Made by a program: the position numbers and the translations under genes
The notes under the pieces: generated by a model
Told to the model about the DNA's origin: nothing
The model's database searches: none
What the model saw: only the letters and a program-made list of their open reading frames with translations
Shown: positions 31,910 to 40,128 of the stretch, one piece after another
How positions within the stretch are numbered: the stretch's first letter is position 1
How the letters are laid out: the number at the start of each line of letters is the position of its first letter
Source: Hoeflea_A sp965228785
Lineage (GTDB): Bacteria > Pseudomonadota > Alphaproteobacteria > Rhizobiales > Rhizobiaceae
Assembly: GCA_965228785.1 (NCBI GenBank)
Contig: CBDDIF010000001.1
Span: 3,348,001 to 3,412,000 of the forward strand
Direction of reading: 5' to 3'
DNA: 64,000 bases

Positions 31910-33211
31910 CTAGTTAGGCAACGCCGAAAGATAGGCAGCGTCTATCGGTCGAGTATGTCCCTTAAGCTGTTGCGGAGGCAGTTTTATCCAACCCGGATCG
32001 TTGCTGGATCTGCCCGCAGCTTTAAGCAAATCCGCCGAAAGGATTAGCGAACTGTCAACTTCTCGGCTGAGTTTTTCCAACCTTTCGGCGACATTAACTG
32101 TGTCGCCGATAACCGTGTATTCCAGCAGTTGGTCGTTGCCAAGCGCACCCGCGAACACTCTGCCGTAGTGACCTCCGATCCCGATGCTGATCGGTGGCAG
32201 ACCTGCCTGTGCGCGTTCGCTGGACCAGCGTATCGCCTCCTCGAGAATGTCGAGTGCACACTCGACAGCGCGTGCGGCGTCATCCGGCGCGGTCTTCGGT
32301 GCGCCGAACACAGCCATGATGGCGTCTCCAATGAATTTATCAATTGTGCCGTCATGCGCGAATATCGGCTTTGAAAGCCGGTTTCTGTATTCGGTCAGAA
32401 ATGCTCCCAGATCACTCGGGGACATGGTTTCACCAAGTCCCGTGAAACCGCGGATATCCACGAATAGCACAGCCGCGGATTGTCGGCAGCCAGACAAAGC
32501 AGGTGGTTGATCCGTGGCGGCTAGTTCAGCAGCGAGGTTTGGTGAAAAATAGCGTGACAATCGCGCTGTACGGGCGGCTTCAAGAATGGAACTCATCAAC
32601 AGCTTTCTGGTCCGCCGTCCGATGGCAAAGAGAAGCGCAGCGGCCAGCAGGACCATGGCTGGCGGAAGTATCTGAAAGATGATCATGCCTGACATTCCGG
32701 CGTGCGGTGTCATGGACATCTGGGACAAATGGTTTGCATTGTCTGCGGAAGAATTGTTAGCCATTAGCACCAATCCCAGTTCAACCGAAACAATAAACAA
32801 GACGGCCGCGTAAGCGATCAGCGCTGGCTGATAGCGCATCGATGCGTGGATGAGCACAACAAAAATCAGAGCGGAGACCGGCATGGCGAAGACGTTCGTT
32901 GCCGGCATTCCCATCAATCTGGATAGAATTAGTACCTGAATTGCAACAAGGATAACGTCAAAAGTCACAAACCCGTAAGAGATCACCGGATGATGAATTT
33001 TGCGCCACGCGAACAGCAACCCCACCAAGGCTCCGATGCCGTAGACGACAACAAAAGAATAGGCAATGAGATTGGTACCCCGTTCCGCCGAGGCCAACGC
33101 AATTGCTATGGCTAACAGGATAAAGACCAGCAACCGAAATATGGATGACGTCTTTTCCGCTGCCAGCTCGGCACCGCGAATTTGGTCCTCAACGTCATAC
33201 ATCTGTTTCAA
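31910..33211 (-). CDS. Membrane-bound class III adenylate/guanylate cyclase
   Basis: A 433-residue protein. The N-terminal half holds about six membrane helices; between helices 5 and 6 is an exposed Met/His loop (NHLSQMSMTPHAGMSGM). The C-terminal half is a class III cyclase catalytic domain: both metal-binding aspartates are present (LFVDIRGFTG and IGDAIMAVFG), along with GIGGHYGRVFAGALG and TVIGDTVNVAERLE. It would make cAMP or cGMP from nucleotide triphosphate at the membrane. The start may be ATG 33211 or 33202. It lies among copper genes with a tandem repeat in its upstream region. A second, truncated cyclase is at 36091. Confidence 0.9.
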   Translation of the reverse strand: MKQMYDVEDQIRGAELAAEKTSSIFRLLVFILLAIAIALASAERGTNLIAYSFVVVYGIGALVGLLFAWRKIHHPVISYGFVTFDVILVAIQVLILSRLMGMPATNVFAMPVSALIFVVLIHASMRYQPALIAYAAVLFIVSVELGLVLMANNSSADNANHLSQMSMTPHAGMSGMIIFQILPPAMVLLAAALLFAIGRRTRKLLMSSILEAARTARLSRYFSPNLAAELAATDQPPALSGCRQSAAVLFVDIRGFTGLGETMSPSDLGAFLTEYRNRLSKPIFAHDGTIDKFIGDAIMAVFGAPKTAPDDAARAVECALDILEEAIRWSSERAQAGLPPISIGIGGHYGRVFAGALGNDQLLEYTVIGDTVNVAERLEKLSREVDSSLILSADLLKAAGRSSNDPGWIKLPPQQLKGHTRPIDAAYLSALPN

Positions 33212-33224
33212 TCGTATTTAATTT

Positions 33225-33262
33225 CGTGTCTGCACAAGGATATCGTGTCCGCACAAGGATAT
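33225..33262 (+). repeat. 19-bp tandem repeat upstream of the cyclase
   Basis: Two adjacent 19-base copies of cgtgtctgcacaaggatat, differing at one base (t/c). They lie within 15 bases of the cyclase start on its promoter side, so they could be a double regulator site or a simple duplication. Confidence 0.85.
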
Positions 33263-33496
33263 TATGTATAGTCTTGGACAAGGATTGCGGCTGGCGGCGC
33301 AACGGAACGCTCGCCACTGGAAAAATGGGAGCAATTGGCCAGTGACCTGCTCCGCTGATCATCGCGCTCATAAGTTAGTTCTGTTCACGTTGCGATCCCT
33401 GTTGGACTGCGTTGCAAATTGAACGGGTGTAAGCCTTCAAGGCACGAATGGGTACGGCTGCATATAGGCACGGCCATTTGTTCGGTCTTGCACGAA

Positions 33497-33868
33497 TTAC
33501 TGATCGGTCAGTAGGCGCTTACGTTCATCAAATTCTTTCTTATCAATTTCACCTTTGGCCAGCCGCTCCTTCAAGATGTCGAGTGCTTTGGTGGAATTGT
33601 GATCGGAAATTGTGTTGGTTGCCGATCCCCAAACGCCAAGAGACCGCAATATGAAAACTATGCCTACAACTACCGCTATAAGCACCAAAAGCATGAACAG
33701 TGGTCCGAAAAACATGCCATATCCTCCCCACATCATTTCGGGGCCACGAAAATATCCGCAATCACCAAGTGTACGGGGAGCTGACGATTGGGCAATTGCC
33801 ATGCCTCCGGTGGCAAAAAGAGCAAATATGCTCGATGCAACGGTTGTAGTACTTCGGTTTATTCTCAT
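33497..33868 (-). CDS. SHOCT-domain membrane protein (paralogue)
   Basis: A 123-residue protein with signal peptide (TTTVASSIFALFATGGMAIAQ), a motif FRGPEMMWGGYGMFFGP, one membrane helix (LFMLLVLIAVVVGIVFIL) and a C-terminal SHOCT motif (ALDILKERLAKGEIDKKEFDERKRLL). It aligns end to end with the protein at 18118, including the MMWGG patch. ATG 33868 is chosen because the signal begins there, behind CGGAGGAA; the frame remains open to 33931. Copper-cluster association only; function unknown. Confidence 0.85.
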   Translation of the reverse strand: MRINRSTTTVASSIFALFATGGMAIAQSSAPRTLGDCGYFRGPEMMWGGYGMFFGPLFMLLVLIAVVVGIVFILRSLGVWGSATNTISDHNSTKALDILKERLAKGEIDKKEFDERKRLLTDQ

Positions 33869-34793
33869 CACCAGTTCCTCCGCGCGATTCAATTTTGCCG
33901 TCAGTTCAAAGTGCTGTATCGCTTTGCACAAATAAACTTCATTGTGAAATTCGCTTTGAGGCAGATCAAGAATTTACCAGATACAAATGGTTCAATCTCC
34001 GAACAAAATGTACTCCAAACAGATCACACGTTTTCGTTTTCCCAATGGTTGTTGCAGCGGTAAGTGAAAACTAGCGAATTGGCGCATTGTGCCCCAATCA
34101 GACCTGCCCAATAAACTCAAGCACTGACCAATAAAACTCCAACGGCGCACCTTCTTGGACAACGTGGGACGTCCGTTCGATCTCACAGTCGCTCGCATTT
34201 GGAAGGTGTTTCAGTAAAGCGTCTATCACTATTTCGAAGATGGTTGGACTTTCAGTGACAGACACCAACATCGCGCCCGCAGGGGGGGCGGCGAGACGCG
34301 GTCCCAATCAACTGCAACCCGACCAGAGGAGACGTGAACTATGGCCACGATCAGTGTTTTACCCCGGCAAGGACGGATGTATCCGCACCCTGATGGTCAA
34401 AGTGAAGGCGAAGATCGTCGCGAACGATGCCAGGAAGGGCGAGGGTGCGCCGGATTGCCGAGACAATACCATCAAAGTCGCTGCCGTTTTGCTGGCGAAT
34501 CGCGTTGCTACCAAATAACTATTTAGGTTATCGGGACGCGGATGCTGACACCGAGATGCCGTCAGCAATCCTGGCTCACCGACGTGCTGGGCGTTTCGCG
34601 GATCTCAAGATTAACAGGATTGGCTAGCCGCTGCCCTGGAATTCTTGTTTAGATGAGTGATCAGCAGGACGCTTTCTTCGGATTTTATATTTGTGTGCGT
34701 ACGTAAGTCCCGGCAAGGCTGCGGAATGTGGCTATTTCCGACAATAGGGGACGAAGAACTGCAAGAAGTATAAGACTACAGCGCAGTCACACG
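33869..34793. other. Gene-poor stretch with DUF736 relic
   Basis: About 900 bases between the SHOCT gene and a MerR gene. Apart from the DUF736 remnant at 34341-34500 I see no supportable gene. This is the junction between the copper island and a segment with plasmid relics. Confidence 0.5.
34341..34500 (+). pseudogene. Frameshifted DUF736 gene
   Basis: After GAGGAGACGTGAACT an ATG opens MATISVL, as DUF736 proteins begin. The frame is then lost, and the family core continues in another frame (YPGKDGCIRTLMVKVKAKIV, then NDARKGEGAPDCR; DUF736 has IxTLxLNVKAKxxPxxKxxxxAPDFR). DUF736 genes are found on conjugative plasmids of alphaproteobacteria. The C-terminal half is not recognisable. Confidence 0.65.
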
Positions 34794-35207
34794 TTACGCT
34801 TGAGAATGTTTCGACAATATTTCGACTATCCGGCATTCAGCAATGCGACCGCCATGACATGTTGCGACCATACGTTCCAGTTCGCATTTTAGCGCCGTCA
34901 GCTGATTTATCCGCCCGATGAGGCCGTCGAGATGTGCCTGGGCAATGGTGATAACGGCATCGCATGACCAGTCTGAATGATCTGTTAATTCCAGCAGTTC
35001 ACGAACCGCCGCTTGCGAGAAGCCAAGCTCCCGGCAATGTCGTATGAAAGTGAGGCGCGCCACGTGCTCCGGACCGAACAGCCGCGTATTGCCGGAGGAG
35101 CGATGCGCCTCAGGCAACAAACCAACTTGCTCGTAGTAGCGGATGGTGGTGACTTTGCAGCCTGTCTCCCGCGCCAAGTGGCCAATAGTGAATTCCGCTG
35201 CCGACAT
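34794..35207 (-). CDS. MerR-family heavy-metal regulator (PbrR/CadR/ZntR type)
   Basis: A 137-residue MerR-family sensor. The head reads FTIGHLARETGCKVTTIRYYE; the helix after the DNA-binding part has a cysteine (SDWSCDAVITIAQAH), and the metal loop is VATCHGGRIAECRIVEIL (two cysteines, seven residues between). The extra helix cysteine with the CHG loop is the Pb/Cd/Zn pattern, not the Cu(I) one. ATG 35207 is chosen as homology starts there. A matching 19-bp-spacer promoter (35219-35249) points away from it, to the right, where its target gene seems to have been destroyed. Confidence 0.88.
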   Translation of the reverse strand: MSAAEFTIGHLARETGCKVTTIRYYEQVGLLPEAHRSSGNTRLFGPEHVARLTFIRHCRELGFSQAAVRELLELTDHSDWSCDAVITIAQAHLDGLIGRINQLTALKCELERMVATCHGGRIAECRIVEILSKHSQA

Positions 35208-35218
35208 TGAATAAACGT

Positions 35219-35249
35219 TTGCATCTCTAGTGACTATAGATCGTAGATT
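35219..35249 (+). promoter_or_regulatory. PbrR/CadR-type promoter
   Basis: TTGCAT (35219-35224) and TAGATT (35244-35249) with a 19-base spacer whose dyad is CTCTAG-TGA-CTATAGA. This resembles the operators of PbrR/CadR regulators and faces right, away from the regulator gene. Confidence 0.8.
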
Positions 35250-35300
35250 AATAACCACGAGTTTGCAAGATTAGGCATGCGCGCCCGGGAGCCTTCCCTA

Positions 35301-35363
35301 ATGGCTGACTGCTTTGAAGACGTAAATCCAATCGACAGTGAAGTCAGCGGTGGCTTAAAGTGA
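35301..35363 (+). pseudogene. Stub of the PbrR/CadR target gene
   Basis: After the regulated promoter, an ATG behind CGGGAG starts a 20-codon frame (MADCFEDVNPIDSEVSGGLK, then a stop). The start MADC with acidic and Gly residues resembles N-termini of cation-diffusion-facilitator transporters (they begin M-x-x-C-C). The sequence then runs directly into the DUF3768 gene (GTGA overlap). Identification of the family is an inference from 20 residues. Confidence 0.35.
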
Positions 35364-35824
35364 GTAGCCGTCACACCGTCGCAGAGCTGAACGATGCGTT
35401 TCGCTCAACTTTTCAGACTGGACCAGTAATCCTCTCGAAAGGCGTTGCATCCCTTGTTGAAGAAGATCGAAATAGTGTCATAGCCATGGTGAACCGGTTT
35501 TCAGAGTTTACTGAAAGCAACGACCCAGATGGACTGCATAACTTCGGCGTGTGTGAGCACGCCCATATCGGTAAGGTCTTGTGGCAAATTGACTGCTATG
35601 ATCGCGACTATCGCGATACCAGCCGCGATCCGGCCGATCCTGACATCACACGTCGTGTTCTCACCATCATGTTGGAAGAAGAATATCAAATATCGCGCGG
35701 GATATTACAGATGAATAGCAGCTTTCATATGTCTCGTACCCCCATGAAACAGAAAAACAGATTATCATCGGTCATCTGGAAAGTCGGGCGCTGGGTAGCC
35801 AGCGCTTCCAAGTTGGACGGATAA
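35360..35824 (+). CDS. DUF3768 protein fused to IS remnant
   Basis: From GTG 35360 the first about 115 residues match DUF3768 (VAELNDAFRSTFQTGPVILS, FSEFTESNDPDGLHNFGV, YDRDYRDTSRDPADPDITRR, VLTIMLEEEY). This family is found on conjugative plasmids of alphaproteobacteria, usually near DUF736. DUF3768 proteins normally end soon after the LTIMLxxEY motif; here the frame reads on into DNA of the IS3 OrfA fragment, giving a non-native tail. Start is uncertain because there is no strong ribosome site. Probably non-functional or dispensable. Confidence 0.65.
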   Translation: MSSRHTVAELNDAFRSTFQTGPVILSKGVASLVEEDRNSVIAMVNRFSEFTESNDPDGLHNFGVCEHAHIGKVLWQIDCYDRDYRDTSRDPADPDITRRVLTIMLEEEYQISRGILQMNSSFHMSRTPMKQKNRLSSVIWKVGRWVASASKLDG

Positions 35825-36006
35825 GGTAACTGACTGGGGTCGGTTTGGTACTTGCCCTTATATTCCCGGCGCAAGCGATAGTAACTTTGATCCGACACCC
35901 CGAACCCTTGGCAGATCTCATTCATAGACTGGCCTTGGCTCAGCCGAACCTCGGCTTCTTGCAACATTCCGATGATTTGTTCTGGTGTACAGCGTTTCCG
36001 GTTCAT
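35725..36006 (-). mobile_element. IS3-family OrfA fragment
   Basis: The minus-strand frame from ATG 36006, behind AGGAG, gives MNRKRCTPEQIIGMLQEAEV and LRREYKGKY, the helix-turn-helix start of IS3-family OrfA. About 55 residues match, then homology ends and the frame runs into flanking DNA; OrfB is missing. It is a remnant of an insertion sequence lying between the DUF3768 gene and the cut cyclase. Confidence 0.7.
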
Positions 36007-36090
36007 CTTGATCTCCTTCAGGAGCTTCGAATAAGCCAGATTCTTACCCTAGAGGCAGACCACCCACTCGGACCCAGGTCATTTCCCATC

Positions 36091-36522
36091 ATGCCCAATG
36101 AAACAAAGTCGGAGCCGATCGACGCAATATATGCAATTAGAGAGCGCCTAAAGGAATTATATCAAGCTCGCTCCGCAGCCGGTGAACCGACACCTGGGCA
36201 TGCATTGTGCGCACATTTTGGCAGAGTCCTGTACGGGAATATCGGGTCCAGGGTGAGGCTTGAATTGAAAACAATCAGTGAGATCGTCAATGCCGCCGCT
36301 CGAGGCGTAAGCACCGCGAAGCTGCTGGGAAAAGACTATATTTTCACGCACACTTTTATAAAGCAGTTCAAAAGTAGTAGAGCTGTGTCGATCGGCAGCC
36401 ACGTCTTCAAGGGGATCGCAAAACCACAGGAATTATATGTGCTTCCGGTTGGTGCAATCGAGGAGGCTGATGCGGCGGGCCGATCAAAATCGAGAGCATC
36501 CGATGATGCCAAGATGGATTGA
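36091..36522 (+). pseudogene. C-terminal half of a class III cyclase
   Basis: From ATG 36091, 143 residues match only the C-terminal part of a class III nucleotidyl cyclase domain (CAHFGRVLYGNIGSRVRLEL, FKGIAKPQELYVLPVG). The N-terminal metal-binding aspartates are missing and upstream DNA is IS3 remnant, so it cannot be active. It is more related to single-domain cyclases with HFGxVLYGNIGS than to the intact one at 31910. Confidence 0.7.
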
Positions 36523-36688
36523 CGGTTCAATATCCGGTTCGCTCAGATTTGGGCAAAACGCCAAGGCGTGAGTTCGCGAAGTCATCAATCTTGGAATCTG
36601 CGATGCGGCTGAGAGTGACTGGCTACGTCGGCTTTGAAACTCAATAAGATGCCAATAGCAAAATGTTGGAACGTGTGTGGATGCACTA

Positions 36689-37432
36689 TCACGCCATGTA
36701 TGGAATAAACATGGCTGCACCCGCCTGCAGCGCCTGGTGAGGAAGCAGCCTGAAACCAATCTGATTGGCCGGTTGGATACCTTTCCACTGTCGAAGGTGG
36801 TCATCGCAACAAAATAGAAGCATGGATTGACACTGGGTATTTGCAGCGCATCCATCAATGGCTTGTACCCCCGCCCATACAATTGCCGCAGCGGGCGTTA
36901 TCTTACCGATGGACAGCCCGAGCTTTTCGGTTTTGATCTCGATTTCAGTTTCACATACTGGGCAAGACGATGTCACTTCCGTTGATGAACCGAACATTGA
37001 TCCAGCCCCAAGAGCATCTATCGCGCAAATGGCGGGAATGACGCGGTTGTTGATCTCTACAGCGTGTCGCGTTATCGCCGTTGAGAACGGATAGGCCGCA
37101 GAGATTTCCCCATCTGTTAGTAGAACCAAATCTCGCTCGGCAAGGTCGTCCACAACCTCGGCAATCGCTTGATCCGAGAGCTGTTTGGCATCCCGCAGTT
37201 CTTTGAGAGTTGGTGCTCGGCCGTTCTGCAAATAGAAATGCAGGACATGTTGAAGGATACCGCGTGCTACCGACGTCAGGCCATCCCATTGCTTTCGCAT
37301 GCGCTCTTCTTTCAAAAGCGCCTGCACGGCTGCTTCGACGTGGGGGTCGTTGACAACCGACCAATCAGGGAAAGTCACCCCTGGGGCGATGGTCAGTTCG
37401 AACCGCGTCCCCACCTCAATGTCATCCCGCAC
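36689..37432 (-). CDS. merB: Organomercurial lyase
   Basis: A 247-residue enzyme that cleaves carbon-mercury bonds to give Hg(II). The catalytic features are present: CAIDALGAGSMFGS (first cysteine and the aspartate), TSSCPVC, and the second catalytic cysteine region LLFCCDDHLRQW. The N-terminal 80 residues form the HTH-like domain of MerB. It starts with GTG 37432, 11 bases inside the merA end, with no clear ribosome site, so it probably depends on translation of merA. Its product Hg(II) is passed to MerA. Confidence 0.9.
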   Translation of the reverse strand: MRDDIEVGTRFELTIAPGVTFPDWSVVNDPHVEAAVQALLKEERMRKQWDGLTSVARGILQHVLHFYLQNGRAPTLKELRDAKQLSDQAIAEVVDDLAERDLVLLTDGEISAAYPFSTAITRHAVEINNRVIPAICAIDALGAGSMFGSSTEVTSSCPVCETEIEIKTEKLGLSIGKITPAAAIVWAGVQAIDGCAANTQCQSMLLFCCDDHLRQWKGIQPANQIGFRLLPHQALQAGAAMFIPYMA

Positions 37433-38849
37433 AACAGGACAGCATTTTCACATCCATGTCGAACGTTTGAGCCGCCAGCTTCAAGCCCTCAACAGTGGTC
37501 AGATAGGGAAAGATCGTCGCGCCGAGTTCCTCGTAGGTCATGCCCATTTTGATGGCAAGAACAGCGGTCTGGATACTGTCTGATCCCTCGGGTGCAAGTA
37601 TATGCGCTCCGATGAGTTTGTTTGTTTTTCCGTCAGCAACGAGCTTGATCAGGCCGCGAGTGTCACGCGCTGCCAGAGCGCGAGGAACATTATCGAGTGT
37701 CAGAACCGAGGTGCGCACCTCAATGCCCAGCTCCTTTGCTCGTGCTTCTGTCACGCCAACGCTAGCCACTTGCGGGTCAGTGAACACCACAGCGGGCATT
37801 GTTGTATTATCGTAGGAAAGTGAATTGCCGTTCATGGCGTTCTTGGCGGCGATTTTTGCGCCATAAGCGGCCATATAGACAAATTGATCCTGTCCAGTCA
37901 CGTCACCCGCCGCATAAACCCCTTCGCGTGTGGAGCGCATATGAGCATCCACTTTCACGCCACTATTGGCTGAAAGCTCGATGCCTGCCGCTGCCAGATT
38001 TAAACGATCTGTGTTCGGTGTCCGACCCGTGGCAACAAGAACCTTCTGAGATGCGATTTCCCTTGTTCCATTCTGATCTCGCACAGTCAAAATGATGGAA
38101 CCATTCTTCGCGTCGATACGATCGTAGGTGATGCCGTTTACAAGGTTGATTCCTTCTTCCATGAAATAGCGAGTCAGTGCCTCGCCGATTTCCGGTTCGG
38201 CTTCCGGCAACAATCCGCGCCGACTGATGATCGTGACCTTCACTCCTGCGCGAGCAAACAGCTGAGCAATTTCAGCACCAATATATCCCGCTCCTATCAC
38301 CAGCAAAGACTTCGGTAGCGTTTTGAGCTCCAACGCTGTGGTGCTGGTCAGGTAAGGTACATCCTCGATGCCTTCAATCGACGGCATGGCAGGCCGCGTT
38401 CCCGTGGTGATGATGATCTTTTTTGCATCAATGGCTACTCCATTGACGGACAGTACACCATCGCTCGAAAATGCGGCTTCGCCTTCCAGATAAGCAACAG
38501 AATTATAGGCCGGCAGAACGTCGGTGTATTTCGCCTTGCGTAAATCATCAACCAGATCTTGCTTTTGCTTAACGGTGGCGCTCCAGTCATTGACCCGCGC
38601 GGATGCCTCTATTCCATTGAAGCGATCAGCGGCGCTTGCGCCATGAAGCGTTTCTGCTGCTCGTATGAGGGCTTTGGACGGGACACAGCCGACATTGACA
38701 CAAGTACCGCCAATTGTTCCGTAGCCGATCAAAGCCACTTGTGCGCCTTCGTCAGCTGCAGTAATAGCGGCGGAGAAACCCGCCGAGCCGGCGCCGATGA
38801 CGGCAACATCGTAAGAACCATTATTTTTGTTGTCGCAGCAATCGGACAT
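37422..38849 (-). CDS. merA: Mercuric reductase
   Basis: A 475-residue FAD disulfide oxidoreductase that reduces Hg(II) to Hg(0) with NADPH. The FAD site is VAVIGAGSAGFSAAI, the redox pair is in GGTCVNVGCVPSKALI, and the C-terminal cysteine pair that receives Hg from the solvent is in MLSCCAG at the end. The optional N-terminal HMA domain is absent. ATG 38849 was chosen because AGGAAG lies in front and the protein then opens with MSDCCDN; the open frame to 38984 is not supported. It overlaps merB and follows a 49-codon gene. Confidence 0.94.
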   Translation of the reverse strand: MSDCCDNKNNGSYDVAVIGAGSAGFSAAITAADEGAQVALIGYGTIGGTCVNVGCVPSKALIRAAETLHGASAADRFNGIEASARVNDWSATVKQKQDLVDDLRKAKYTDVLPAYNSVAYLEGEAAFSSDGVLSVNGVAIDAKKIIITTGTRPAMPSIEGIEDVPYLTSTTALELKTLPKSLLVIGAGYIGAEIAQLFARAGVKVTIISRRGLLPEAEPEIGEALTRYFMEEGINLVNGITYDRIDAKNGSIILTVRDQNGTREIASQKVLVATGRTPNTDRLNLAAAGIELSANSGVKVDAHMRSTREGVYAAGDVTGQDQFVYMAAYGAKIAAKNAMNGNSLSYDNTTMPAVVFTDPQVASVGVTEARAKELGIEVRTSVLTLDNVPRALAARDTRGLIKLVADGKTNKLIGAHILAPEGSDSIQTAVLAIKMGMTYEELGATIFPYLTTVEGLKLAAQTFDMDVKMLSCCAG

Positions 38850-38880
38850 AAAACTTCCTATTATTCGATAAATTGATGGA

Positions 38881-39030
38881 TTACTGCCACGATACGCGCT
38901 CGTCCTGCAGAGATCGGATAATGGACATGGCGATAAAGACCGAAATTCCGATCGCGGCTGCCAGTCCGAGCAAATGAATGCCACTCATGAACGACATGGA
39001 TAGCGGGCTGAAACAATTTGCCATCATCAT
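38881..39030 (-). CDS. 49-residue membrane peptide in the mer operon
   Basis: Between merF-like and merA on the same strand, ATG 39030 is preceded by an excellent AGGAGG site. It encodes MMMANCFSPLSMSFMSG and one membrane helix (IHLLGLAAAIGISVFIAM), ending SLQDERVSWQ. Met-rich start and one cysteine suggest possible metal contact. It is too short for usual gene callers. No known mer protein is recognised. Confidence 0.65.
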   Translation of the reverse strand: MMMANCFSPLSMSFMSGIHLLGLAAAIGISVFIAMSIIRSLQDERVSWQ

Positions 39031-39048
39031 TTTGAACCTCCTGTGTGT

Positions 39049-39432
39049 TTATGCAGCCTGCGATTTGGTTGATCGCAAATAAAGACCATAGATTGCCACA
39101 AGGGCGACAGCTGCGATGGAAATGCGCACGGCATATCTGAACTCAATCCAGATCAGCAGGGCTGAGAACCCCAAAACCAAAACCGCAATAAGCGTCTTCG
39201 GTGAATATCCTCTGTTTCCGGATCGCAGATAAAGAGCATAGGCGACTAATCCGAGTGATGCGAACATGACCGGGAAAACGACATAATCGATGCCGCCCAC
39301 GAGTCCTGTAAGTCCGGCTCCTACGAACACCAGAACGAGCAAAGGAGTAAAACAGCAGATAGCTGCTATCAAACTTCCCACAATTCCCACCTTGAGCAGT
39401 TTCCGGCTTTGCTGTTGGGCGGATTCATTCAT
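39049..39432 (-). CDS. merF: MerF-like mercury transporter
   Basis: A 127-residue membrane protein. Its first two helices match MerF: GSLIAAICCFTPLLVLVFVG has the vicinal cysteines in helix 1, and GGIDYVVFPVMFASLGLVAY is the second helix with the DYV mark. MerF normally ends near residue 80 with another cysteine pair; here two more hydrophobic segments follow (TLIAVLVLGFSALLIWIEF and ISIAAVALVAIYGLYL) and the C-terminal pair is absent. It would move Hg(II) into the cytoplasm for MerA. Start ATG 39432. Confidence 0.8.
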   Translation of the reverse strand: MNESAQQQSRKLLKVGIVGSLIAAICCFTPLLVLVFVGAGLTGLVGGIDYVVFPVMFASLGLVAYALYLRSGNRGYSPKTLIAVLVLGFSALLIWIEFRYAVRISIAAVALVAIYGLYLRSTKSQAA

Positions 39433-39455
39433 ACCTTAACTTTCCATTCGACCGA

Positions 39456-39824
39456 CTAGGTGCTCGGTTTCGAGGTTGTATTCACATGATCAACGGCGTG
39501 GGAAACTGCAATCGTACCAGCAAGCAACCTTTCCAACACCGAGCCGATAAACGCCTCTACAAGGCTCTTCTTGTACCGCTCGTTATTTTTGGTTTCTGAA
39601 TTGGTTTCATCTCTATTCACTCTGCTTTTGTGCCGAATGATTGAGATAACAATCACGCCAGGAACTGCTACCGAGAGTATCGTTAGTAAACTGACCCCAC
39701 CGAAAAAACCGGCAACTCCACCGGCAGTTGCTGTAACCATCGCAACACCGCCGACGCAGCACACAATCATTAACGGCGCGGCAATGAGAGTCGTTACAAA
39801 AATGGCGCCTGGTTTGTCTGACAT
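39456..39824 (-). CDS. Membrane protein with vicinal cysteines, mer operon
   Basis: A 122-residue protein with two membrane helices (LIAAPLMIVCCVGGVAMV and FFGGVSLLTILSVAVPGVIV). The CC pair inside helix 1 is the mark of MerT, MerF and MerC-type mercury carriers, but the rest is unlike any of them. The C-terminal half is charged and probably cytoplasmic (SRVNRDETNSETKNNERYKK). It lies between merP and merF-like, so an additional Hg(II) uptake or accessory role is plausible, by inference. Confidence 0.7.
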   Translation of the reverse strand: MSDKPGAIFVTTLIAAPLMIVCCVGGVAMVTATAGGVAGFFGGVSLLTILSVAVPGVIVISIIRHKSRVNRDETNSETKNNERYKKSLVEAFIGSVLERLLAGTIAVSHAVDHVNTTSKPST

Positions 39825-39833
39825 GGGCCAATT

Positions 39834-40115
39834 TCACTGCATTATGAATGACACATATCCAATGTCGGCTGTCGCCTGTTGGATCTCGTCAACATTGGTG
39901 ATGGAATCATCGAATGTAACTGTCGCGGAGCGATCAATCATGGTGGCGTCGACTGCCACGATCCCATCAATCTTAAGAATCGATTGCTTGACCATATAAG
40001 GGCAGCTGGCGCAATTCATGTCGGGTACCGAAAGCTTGATAGTTTTCTCACCGGCAAAAGCAGTTATAGGCATGAGTATGATGGCGGCAATAATTGCGGA
40101 TGTTATTTTCTTCAT
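39834..40115 (-). CDS. merP: Periplasmic mercury-binding protein
   Basis: A 93-residue protein with signal peptide (KITSAIIAAIILMPITAFA) and one HMA domain carrying DMNCASCPYMVKQSI (the Hg(II)-binding pair). It collects Hg(II) in the periplasm and passes it to MerT. ATG 40115 is chosen because the signal starts there; the frame extends to 40181 without need. It begins 13 bases after merT, in the same operon. Confidence 0.92.
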   Translation of the reverse strand: MKKITSAIIAAIILMPITAFAGEKTIKLSVPDMNCASCPYMVKQSILKIDGIVAVDATMIDRSATVTFDDSITNVDEIQQATADIGYVSFIMQ

Positions 40116-40128
40116 AAGGTCATCTTTC

